Below the pieces are notes generated by a model. That model did no database searches, was not told where the DNA came from, and saw only the letters and a program-made list of their open reading frames with translations. A program made the position numbers and the translations under genes. A DNA stretch of 64,000 nucleotides from Alviniconcha marisindica (Eukaryota; Mollusca; Gastropoda; Provannidae), in contig JABMCL010000188.1 in the NCBI GenBank assembly GCA_018857735.1, positions 1,237,501 to 1,301,500 of the forward strand. Reading direction: 5' to 3'. Shown piece after piece: positions 26,521-38,500 of the stretch. How positions within the stretch are numbered: the first letter of the stretch is position 1; each line of letters opens with the position of its first letter.

Positions 26521-28590
26521 CAAGTTGACTGAAACCAAATATCTCAAAATTGCATAGAGACTGTAGCTGCACACAAAAGCTATGACATAAACCTAAAACG
26601 CACAGCAACATTCTAACATTCATGTACACCTTGTATAAATACACATGCTCTTTCATTAAAAATAAGTTTCCACTAAAAAATCTTTTGCTGTAAACATATA
26701 CAACAACATAATAAATGTTAGTCATTAAAATTAATAACAAATATGTTTTAATTAACAAACACACACACACCCTCCCCCACTGTTAAATGTTAGTGATTAA
26801 AATGTACACATATGACAATAACCAGTTTTGTATGTATCCCCCCCCCCCCCCCCCCCCCCTCCAATTTAAATGTTAGTAAAATCAATGGACATAAATTAAA
26901 TCTTTTTCATTGACATTTCCCCACCCCACCCCATAAGTGGATCCCCCATAAAAGTAGACACAAACTCAGTGGTTTTGGTTAAAGGAATTGCCATCAGGTA
27001 GTTTCACAATACAAGGCCCAAATTTCAATGAAAACAAAATTATGACATAGTTTAATAAAAAGGGTATAAAAGGGAATGCTCTATAAGTGCTGGTCTGTAC
27101 AGTCATGCAAAATGAGACACATAAAAATATTGCTTGCAGTTCCAACTACAACAATGAGCTTTGGCATTTAGTGCTGACTTGTTCTCCCTGTGAAAGGAAG
27201 GAATGACTAATGACTGTGTCTGGGGTTTTACACCCCAAAGTGGCCTTGTTGCTGCAGTCTACAGGTATCACAGAAGACGTGGAATACTTCCAAAGACAAA
27301 TCATGCACATAAATACAGGAAATGCGTGCACATCATCACAGGTAATGCAGCTGATAATACTGAGCAGAATGACAAGGAAGACCAGTTCTCTGTTGCTGTA
27401 ACCATTTCAGCTGTCTGAACAATAATATTTTGCAAATGAAAGAAAAATTAACTACACTGCAAAGCTTCTGGCATGTTTTTTGCAAATGTAAGAAAAACTG
27501 GAAATTTTCTGGAATTATTACAAAAAGACAAAAAACGTGACTGGGAACCTGTGGAATAAATTTATACCAAGATTTAGTTTGATATGCTGTGGTTCATGAT
27601 AATTATTAAAAAAATTTTAATGTGTTAACCAACAGAAAATTACATCTTGCATCCTGAACTCGCCTCAGTGATGTCAACTATAACTCGTTGTCAAATCCAA
27701 GCATACACATGGATCATTTTCAAGCAAATGGATATATTCAGACTTCACCGGGACATCACTCAAGTGAGTTTCGGGAGTGTAAATTGTGTTTTCAAGAAAA
27801 CATTTAAATTTCACCTTTGTCAAGCTAAAAGAACAGCATATCAGAATAAACCTGACAGAAAATTATACCACAGACTCAAAATCAGCTTTTCCTCTGAGAT
27901 TAAAAATCATTTAATGTTTTCAACGAAATTGTTCATCACAGCGGCAAACAATAAACAGAGACAGACCACGTTGCATAGAATTATTCATCTCTGCATGGAG
28001 TAGTCAGTTCAGTCCACTTCACAATGGTACCTAAGTGCATGGGAAAGCCAGAAAGAACGTCACCCCTATCTCTCGGCTTTTCCAGCATTACATTTCAATG
28101 TTTGTCTAATCGACAATGACCCTTGCCTCAGTCTCTTTCAAAGTCTGCTGGTAGCAGTCACCTTTTTCTGCACCTCTCTCCTCCTGTCTCCTCTCACGTG
28201 ATGTCCAAGGTTCTGTGCCAACAGTATCTCAAGATCCTCAACACTTTGTCTTCTCAGATCTAAGCCATTTGCAATGGCTGCTTTGCCTGCCAGTCAGCAG
28301 GTTCCTTTGAGATCCAGCACATCTGAAACAGCAGATGTCCACGTCCATTTGTACGGCACAGTCTAACTCCATGCAGATAGCCACATGCTTGTTGCTGTGG
28401 GGAAATGGACAAGGAGAGAAAATAAATGAGACTTGTGCTGCTGCTGAAACTCACAATGTCTTTTGCATTAAGGAACGTGTCTGGCAGCCTGTTCTGGAGG
28501 ATGGACCATGCAACGCGAAATGACTGCACCAAGGGTCCTACATGTCCAAGGGAGCAGTCCAAAGTTTCCTCTCTGCCCTTCTCGCCTTAT
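26521..28590. other. Downstream CCDC150 region, no gene seen
   Basis: AT-rich with a C run at about 26839-26859. No coding exon is recognised. It may belong to the CCDC150 3'UTR. Confidence 0.35.
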
Positions 28591-28594
28591 AACA

Positions 28595-29165
28595 TCAGGT
28601 GACCAAGGCTGTGACACCACACATGCACTTCTGAAGATCCAAGGGTGCAACCCCAACATCCCTGTCCTCTTTTACCTTGCAGTGTCAGGTGACCAAGGCT
28701 GTGACACCACACATGCACTTCTGAAGATCCAAGGGTGCAACCCCAACATCCCTGTCCTCTTTTACCTTGCAGTGTCAGGTGACCAAGGCTGTGACATCAC
28801 ACATGCACTTCTGAAGATCCAAGGGTGCAACCCCAACATCCTTGCCCTCTTTTACCTTGCAGTGTCAGGTGACCAAGGCTGTGACATCACACATGCACTT
28901 CTGAAGATCCAAGGGTGCAACCCCAACATCCTTGTCCTCTTTTACTTTGCAGTATTCAGTGACCAAGGCTGTGACACCACACATGCACTTCTGAAGATCC
29001 AAGGGTGCAACCCCAACATCCTTGTCCTCTTTTACTTTGCAGTATTCAGTGACCAAGGCTGTGACACCACACATGCACTTCTGAAGATCCAAGGGTGCAA
29101 CCCCAACATCCCTGTCCTCTTTCACTTTGCAGTGTCAGGTGACCAAGGCTGTGACACCACACAGG
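28595..29165 (+). repeat. 90-bp minisatellite, six to seven units
   Basis: Near-identical units begin GGTGACCAAGGCTGTGACAC. Because 90 is divisible by three, the + strand stays open across the array and encodes a 30-residue repeat (GDQGCDTTHALLKIQGCNPN...). Each unit also carries a pyrimidine tract ending TTGCAG and, six bases later, GGTGACC. Confidence 0.95.
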
Positions 29166-29573
29166 TTTGGGGGGAATCTGAGGAAAAATCCTCCATTCTG
29201 TATCCTCCATCCGGACTTTCTGTAAAATCAGGTCACCAAGCCTGTCTCTTCAGGCAAGGGTTGTAGATGCTACAAGGAAGGCATCCCAAGTTCTCTCCCC
29301 TCCCCTCTCACCTTTCAACATCACTCGACCAAGCTTTGTGTCCTCAGACAAGGATTTCTTGAAGACCCAAAGCAGAATTCCCACACTGAAGTGACAAGTC
29401 TCAGCACAGCTGTATGAATGAGCAAGGAACTGCAAGTCTGATCCAGCGACAGGCGACATCTGAAAAGCCACACAGGAACCGTGCAGTAAGTCCTGTGGTT
29501 CACTTCCGGCGCTCGTTCTTCAACCCTGTGCTGGATCCGAACCATCCTGGAAACTGTCCGGTGGCACCTCCTC

Positions 29574-32500
29574 TCACCGAGGTGAATTCCTTTTGACGTT
29601 TGATGTGGACACCTTCACCACTGCATCCTGCAAAACATCATCAATTTAATACACAGCTGCTGACAACGGAAGATTTCCGCTCAGTCTCTCCAGTCTCTAT
29701 TAAAGACGCAACCATTGCACAATGACATACATATGAATTTGCAAGTTCATGACAGTACCACAGTTGTGGCGCCATGGTTGTGACTGATCAATATGACTTC
29801 AGTTGTGAGGTGTGTGTGTATGTGTAGGGGGGGGGGGGGGGGGGGTGAAACTTCTTTGCATTTTTTTCTTCAATATTTGTGTTGTGTATGCACCATCTTT
29901 ATTTCCTTCCATTTTTATAGATATTTTTTTCCCCTGACGTGTGTGCGCCAAGACAAACCAGGAATGGGTATACTATATCATGGCACAAGGAATGGGTTTG
30001 CCTTTAGGTGAACGCTTCAAATAATATATACCTGATAGATAGATAGATATAAACACAGCCCTTTTCTGTGGTTTGGACTTTTGGTGTGACAACTAAATGA
30101 GTCGGTATACGTAAATCAAAACACATTCATGTGATAAAGAAATGCTGACCGAAGAACACTGAAACAATAACACATCATGAAACCAAATGACACAAAACAT
30201 GAAACACCAGAGGAGATGAGTGTTGTTCACACAAAGTCAGATTTCCTGGCACAAAAACTGAAGTTAAGATCCACAACACAGCAGACATCTGGGCTTTGAA
30301 CTGTTACCACTGACAACAATTATGGGGAACACGCTTCATGGCTTGGTTGTCAAAACACACATGTTGGTTAAAAACAAAATGATCATGCACAGGGTGGTTG
30401 AAATCAAAGAAGCATTCATATTCAACAAAAATAGAAATGAAACAGATAACATACATGTATCAAATACAAGTAAACTCATGTGCACTAAAGAATTAATATT
30501 AAAGCAGTCACATGACATGACTGCAACAAGGGAAACTACTCTGTTTCATTTCTTGTGATTGCCATTGTAACAAATACAGATCACAAACACTATACCTTTA
30601 AAAAAATAATAAAATAAAATTTAACTGCATATGTGCACTAAGGAATGAATATTAAGCAGTCACATGATGTGACTAAAACAAGAGAAACTATTCCGTTTCA
30701 GTTCTTGTAGTTACTAATCAGGTGAGCTACGCAGTATAACAGGTTCCTAAATCAGATGGTTTTGCAAAAAAGAAAGGCAGTTGAAAGGTTTGACTGATGG
30801 AAGTATAAGGCTAAAGCATAATAACAATATCTCACTGACTGTGTTGTGCCTGTGAAGCAGCAAATCCACACCACTTCAAATAACACTGACTTGAGTGCAG
30901 GTCATGATGATCATTTGACATCTACATACACTTGCAAATCTCTCTCTGTCCTCTCTTTCAATCTTTCCAAGCACTCTCTGTTCCTCTGTGTGTGTCTCTC
31001 TTGTACCCTTTCTTTCTCTTTCAACAAATTCTCCCTCTTTCCAAACTCATTATTTCTCTTCCTCTCCGTCTCTTAACAAAACTTTCAATCTTTCCAAGCA
31101 CTCTCTCAGTTCCTCTGTCTCTCCTCTTTCAACAAACTCTCACTCTTTCCAAACACTCTCTCTCTCTCTCTCTTGAAGTCTCTCTCACTCTCTTTCCCCC
31201 TCTCTCTCTTCACTTCTCACACACGCACAAGCACACATACACCTCACACATACACTCGCACACACACACAATCTCTCTCTCCTCTCTCCACCCCCCTCCC
31301 CTCCATTCCCATGAGTGTTCATCAAAATGTCTAAGCCCCTCAGCACTAGGTGGCGAAGCACAAGCAGTCAGTGAGCGGAGCTGCAGCAAAGGGGGTGCAG
31401 CCTTACTTTGAGCCGTCGGTATTTATCTTCCACGTACTTGGCATGGGCTTTCTCCCGCTCCACCTCCGCCCTCAGCTCCGCAATCTGCTGCTTGGTGTCG
31501 CTGTCCGCCTGCTCCGTGTAGTCGGCCAACTTGCTGATCGTTTGACGGCTCGCCTGAGCAAGACACCACCACAGCTCACAGTCTGTCGGTCATGCCTCAT
31601 GGCCCCGGGTAACAGGGACCCCATATGGCTGTGTGTGTGTGCATGCGCACATGCATGTGTGTGTGTGTATGTGCACGCATGCATGCATGTGTGTGTGTGC
31701 GCATGCGTGCATGCATGTGTGTGTATTCATGTGAGTATGTGTTTACAAGTGTGTGTGTGCGAGCACATGTGCATATGTGTATGTGTCGTGTGTGCATGCA
31801 TATGAAAAATATAACCATGGCCCACAGCCAGCTTGTCATGTCTCATGGCCTAGGGTAACAGGGCCCCTATAGAGCTTGGCCTGTGTGTGTGTGTGTGGTC
31901 ATATGTATACGTTTGCAAGCACATGTTCATAGGTGAATGCGTGTATGTCATGTGTTGTGTGCACATGCATGTGTGAAAAATATGACCACTGTCCACAGCC
32001 AGCCTGTCTCGTCTCATGACCTTGGGTAACAGGGACTTATGCTGTCTTTCTTTGCGTGTGTGTGTGTGCATGCGTGCTCATGCATGCGTGTACGTGTGTG
32101 TACATGCACTAGTGTGCATGTGATGAAATTACCCTTGTATTCTGCTCGAGTGTGTCTGACTTGTGTTCTGCTTGGTGTGTCTATGTGTGTCTCACTCTCA
32201 TCTCCTACTTGACCTGTCTCTGTGTGTCTGCTCTTCATTTGTCTTCTGGTATGTCTGTCTCATGTTTGCTCCACCAGCAAGTGTATGTTTGACAGTTCCT
32301 TCTGTTGCTGGTTCCGTGTCTCAGAGAATGCCTTGTGCATTACAGCATTACAGTGACTGTGTTTTTTGTGTTCCGCCTTTTCTCACAGGACACAGGGAGG
32401 TGGGGAGGGGGATGGGGGGGCTATACTCTGTGAACTTTGGGGGTGTCCCATGCTTTGCTGAGTACCTTCTACATTGAAAAATGTCTGTAAATGCATATAT

Positions 32501-35500
32501 ATATCAGTTCCTATGAAGATACGTTGTAAAAGAACAATGCACATTAAAAGGTTAGCACACTATAACCTTAAAAGAAAAGTCAAACTTCATCAAACGCTCT
32601 GAAATTAGGAAAGAAAGGATCACAGCAACCACTGAACACCGCTTACACACCAGCTTTTAAACTCTTAACAAACTAAAATGCACACATTGTCACACGCACT
32701 GCTACTAGGTCAGTCTAATCAGACAACAATCAGTCAAACCACAGTTATGCATGCATGTTCACTATCAAAACAACACAACATGATCGACAACACACATGCA
32801 CACAGACACACAGTTTAGTTTTTAGAACACAACCACACTGTTGACACAGACAGACCTCAGTATAAACATCTTTTTCTCATATATATACAACAAGTTCCAA
32901 CTGACCAGCTGCCCACTTTCAAATTCTGAAATCAAAACCCGCCTCCCCACATCTTCATAAAATTTAACAGATCTTCAGCAGCAAATACATATAATTTTAA
33001 TAACTTATAATGAGGTCTGTCTGTATCGTCTACTACCTTGATCATTTCCTTCGCACGTTCCGCAGCCTCCTGTGCACGAGATCTTTCAGAGTGAAGCTGC
33101 TGTCGCTGTGAAGAATTGGCTCGCTCAAGTTTTGTCTGGACAGCTCTGAAATACAACGCATCAGGATTAAAACAATCTCCAGTCAGGATTAAAACAACCA
33201 ACTTGGGAAGCTTAGTCAAGTTAGTGTGATCCGATGGGCAGAGAGCTTCCTCTCCTTGAGACATGTGAAAATCCCGATATGCAGCCTACCCAAGTTTGCT
33301 TCCGTTTCGTTTGTTTGATGTACACACCTAAGTCTCAGTTGCTCAGGATTAAAACCATTTCTAATCAGTACTGAACATCATCAGGATTAAAACCATCTCT
33401 AATCAGGACTGGACATCGTCAGGATTAAAACCATCTCTAATCAGGACTGGACATCGTCAGGATTAAAACCATCTCTAATCAGGACTGAACATCGTCAGGA
33501 TTAAAACCATCTCTAATCAGGACTGAACATTGTCAGGATTAAAACCATCTCTAATCAGGACTGAACATCGTCAGGATTAAAACCATCTCCAATCAGGACT
33601 GAACATCGTCAGGATTAAAACCATCTCCAATCAGGACTGAACATCGTCAGGATTAAAACCATCTCCAATCAGGACTGGACATCGTCAGGATTAAAACCAT
33701 CTCCAACCAGGACTGAACATCGTCAGGATTAAAACCTTCTCTAAGCAGGACTGAAAACCGTCATGACTAAATCTGCCTCAAATCAGAATTGAAAGCCATC
33801 AGGAACAAAGTTCTAATATACATAAGATAAGGATTTACGTGCAGTTTTGCATAAAGGCTAACCTGTTTCTATACTAACTGTTGGTTTTTGTGTTTTGGTT
33901 TTTCTGTTCTAAGAAAGACACAAAAGCCCACAAAACACACTCAGTCACACATGCTAACAAAGATCACCAGACAACACCACAGACAGACAAAGACTGAGAT
34001 GTGTACCTGGACTCCATGAGTTCATCCTGCAGCTTCTCAAATTTTCCTTTGAACCACTCATGGGCCTCCATCAGGTTACGAGATATCTGTGACACGCCAC
34101 AACATCAACATCAGCAACGCTGAAATACCATTATCATCATGAGGAAATCCTGCATCTCTTCAAACATTCCTTTGAGCCTCCATCAGGTTATTAAATATCT
34201 CTGACTCACACCACAACATCCGACACACCAACATCAACAACACTGAAACATCATTAACATCATCATCATGAAATCCTGCATCGTCTCAAACATTCCTTTA
34301 AGCCTCCATCAGGTTACGAGATGTCTGTGACACACATCACAACACCTACACACCAACATCAGCAACACTTTCAAGCATCACCATCATTTTATGAACTGAA
34401 AGGCCAGCAAAACATCTGCACTGACCAGGTCTCCTACAAGAATGGAAGTGTGGGAGCTACTTTCAGTGGTATGAGTGTTAACAAAGAGACATATCCGCAA
34501 AGGAAAAGAGGATGTACATTTTGAATGATGTTGGAGCTGCAGGAGTTGAAGAAAAAAAAGTTGCATCAACGTTTTGATTTCAACTTAGATGTAAGTTTCA
34601 CTTCCAGTTTTACATTCTTTGACATTCACCTTGCATCTCAATGTGCAGCCTACACAGAACTAAAGCATCTGCTCCAGATATGTGTGTGTGGGTGCCTGTG
34701 TGTATGTGTCTGCCTGTAGACTATTGCAAATAGAAGAGTCTCTCCAGACAAGATTTTGCACTGTATAAATACTATAATTATTATTATATGTGGCAAGTTA
34801 TTACAAATAACCAGCACAGAAAATGCCACGTCTTTTCCCCCTCAGAACCCACCTCAACGGATTCGTTGTGGGCCTCTTTCAGCTTTGCATCCACTGTGTG
34901 TTTCTGTTTGAACGTCTGGTCTTCCCGCATCCTGCTCTCCTGTGGACGAAGTCAAGAAGTTAAGCACCACTCTTTCTTCTTTCTTTTTCAAACTCTCCTG
35001 TGGATGAAGTCAGGAAGTTAAGAACCACTCTTTCTTCTTACTTTCTCAAACTCTCCTGTGGACAAAGTCAGGAAGTTAAACACCACTCTTTCTTCTTCTT
35101 TTTTCAAACTCTCCTGTGAATTTGACAGTGGGCCAAGGTCACCAAACCTGGTCTGAACGCATACAACCCACGAAGGGTGATTTTGCTGAACATGAAATAT
35201 CTTGCTCGTCAACCAGCATCCAAGAAAATATCAACATTAAGTTTATTTCCTAAAGCAGAAAAAATGTCAGCTGTGTCCATCAAAAATATGCTGGAATTAC
35301 ACTCTCTGGGTCAACAATTATGGACATTTTCTGGAGTTCACAGTCAACAAGCATGTCCATGAACTGGATTAAGTAACACTTTAATCAACAAAATGACTGA
35401 ATAAGGACTTTGTGAGAAATGAAATCATGCAGTTTTTCCTTCATATTACATTGTGACCTTGGAATTAGGTCAAGGTGAACAAAATGGTTGCGTGATGAGA

Positions 35501-38500
35501 TGAGCATCATCAGCACCACTTACGTGAAACAGGCGTTGATCCGAAAGGCAAGGAGGTTACCATCATGCAAAGTGTGAAAAAACTCACTAACACAGTCGCC
35601 AAGAGCAAGCCAATGCTAAACGTGATCCGAACTGAAGAAGCACCACAAGCCCTATTGACAGGAAAAATATCAAATGCACACAGAGCAATTTTTCACTCAA
35701 TTTCTGGCCCTGTTTGTGAAAACTCAACCTCTGAAAGTCTGCCGCTCATTTGTAAACAGCAAACCAACATGGAAATATTTGAACAATTTCTACATTTTTA
35801 GAACAATGATGATGATAATGATGATGACAATTGCTTTTATATAGTGCTATTCTCCGCTCTCGAGCAGACTCACTGCGCTCACATGTGATCCTACATGAGT
35901 GACTAGCTTTTTATAGTGCATTTTCGAATATCCACCAAGGTGGTGTACTTACAGTGCTGATGCCACATGAAACTCCTGCCGTCTCGGCGCAGGTTCTGTG
36001 TACACCATACAGCCATGCACCATGTCACTTCATGCAAAGCCACATACGTAAGGTGTATGCATGTTTAGCTGTAACCTGCCACCTGCACTTTTGGCAGAAT
36101 GACCGGGATCTTTTACGTGCTACTGCGGTAACACGGGGGTGGAATGGATGCTGAAATAAGAGTCAGCACAGAAAGCTGACCCCGGAGAAGAAAATTTTCC
36201 CGCCGCTCCTGCAGGAATTCAAACCCGCGACCTTTCAATCACGAGTCTGGCGCTCTAACCACTGAGCTATCCCCACAGGTGTCCTCACATCTTCACCCAG
36301 GGATCCCCTTTAAATAAAATAAAAAAGGGACAAAAAGACGGGCGATCTTGGTCTTAGCTTTCCACAGTTACAGCATGCGCGGCGTTGTGGATGAGTGGAT
36401 GACCTGCACTAGACCTGTTCAACAAAGGCTGGCGCCGTGTTCCTCCTCCATTAACTCACGCTGTATTTCTTCTTCAGGTCTTCCCGGATCTGCCGCTCCT
36501 TCTCCAGGGCCTCCTCCTTCATCTGCAGCAGGCGCCCCGTGTTGACCTGCGCTGCCGCCAGCTGCTGCACCTCCTCCTGCAGCGACGCCATCTGCTGCAT
36601 GAAGGCAGCAATCGTTTCCGCCTGCACAGGTCAACACCATTATAACGTTTTACTGAGCCAGGCAAAATGGCGCCCATTACACGCATCTACTACGATGACG
36701 GTAGTTTATCAATATCATATGACGATAAAAAGACGAGCGCGTGTGTGGGGAAGGGAGGGAGGGAGTGGGGAGGAGGAGCGCTACATTTGAACGACACTGG
36801 AACTCACTAACAATAAAGTGGGCAAACTTCAACATTTCCTTCTCAACAAAATTTGTCTTCAGAGAACTAGAATTACAAAGACAGTTTACCGCATGGATTC
36901 TGAGGGTTCTCACTGCAAATTCAAAACTAGACAAAGAAAGAATGGGAAGGGGGTGGAGGAGGGGGAGAGGGGGTTGGGGGGGGGGGGGGGGGGGGGGCAA
37001 ACCAACCTGCTCCTTGTTCTTCTGCATGTATTCATCCCTCAGCCTCTCCAACTCATCAATGTCCTCACGCATTTGCTGCAACACGCACAAACACACCACT
37101 GTAACGGCAATGTTTCTACAGTACATTTCAGACAGCACATAAAACACAGCAAACTTTTAACTGAATTTCACAGTCAGCCTCATTTTAGCCAAATTAAAAG
37201 GCCGTTGATGCTGCATTAGCTCACAACACTGCTCTGGTTGCTTTTCTGACGATCAAAACGTTTGATGAAAGTTAGCATTGTGGACCAAAAACCTGATCCA
37301 GCTCCAGGTAGACTGATGCTCCCAATGTGCACTTTGCAAAGAGATGGGGAATTTCTTCTTCTTTTTTCTCCCTTTTCTCCTGGATTTATGAAGCCCACAG
37401 TCTTCAGGACCTAAATATAATGCCTCTTTTCTTTGCACACTTCAATCTAAAAAGAAAAAAGTTTGCTAAATTCACAGAAATTGTTTCCGGAGAAAGCAAA
37501 ATTGTGAGCTGACCAACAGGTTAGTGTCTGTGGTCTTGACTCACCCAGACACTTTTCTACCCACCTCGGGTGACCAGGGTGAGTGCCCAGCAAACCTGCC
37601 AGATCCCATCTGGAAGCATTTGAGTTATGGCCAGTTAGGGCCATTACAGCCAGCACGCCACCAGAATCAGACTGGATTGCATGTGCCGGATCGGACTTCC
37701 CTCATCCCTTTCAGCTGTTTTTCCAAAAAAGGCATGGATCATCCTGTGCAAAGCCGACCCATATCCAATCTGGATGGCCTGGTCAGGGTTTGACCAAACA
37801 CATCTGGTTTCTGACAGGATGCAACCGGCCCACTACCAGTTCGGAAACTTTCAGACTCAGTTGCATTCTTCCACACACGTCCCGGATCATGTTGTGCAAA
37901 AACTGGCGCGGATCCGATTTAGTTCTGGCTGACTATCAGGTTTTGGCCAAATGCATCTGGTCCAGAAGCAAGCTGGTGTGCAAGAATCATCCGGCCTGCT
38001 TCTGGCCAACGCTTCCGAGCCTATCCAAATCAGATCCGGCACGTTTACTGGGTGTATTTCTGCAGCCCCACAAACCAACAGACAAAGCACGAGCAAGGAC
38101 GTGAAACATACACGGACCTTCATGCGGAGCAGGTTGTCCTCCACGTGTTTCTTGGCCCTGTGCATGTGGTCCACCTTGTGTTTCTGGGCCGACAGCTTCT
38201 CTTGCAGCTCCCCGACCCGCCGCTCCATCTCACCCACCCGCTGCCGCAGCTCCGTGTTGGTGGCCACCAGCTCCCCGTTGCGCGTCGACAGGTTGCTGTT
38301 CTGCTTCTTCAGCTGTCAGTCAAAATAGAACAGTACAGTGTTGACAGAGTGCTGTTCTGCTTCGTCAGCTGTCAGTCAAAACAGAACAGTACAGTGTTGA
38401 CAGAGTGCTGTTCTGCTCGTCACTGTCAGTCAAAACAGACAACAGTGTTACAGAGTGCTGTTCTGCTTCGTCAGCTGTCAGTCAAAACAGAACAGTACAG

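Noticed and set aside
29419..29545. Alternative reading of the last CCDC150 exon ending GLKNERRK
   Set aside because: It needs a phase that exon 19 does not supply if spliced at 29627; the DAVVKVSTSN frame fits. It stays possible with a different acceptor.
36203..36275. Possible tRNA gene
   Set aside because: Has A and B boxes but is the head of a dispersed SINE with a long body; not a separate functional tRNA.
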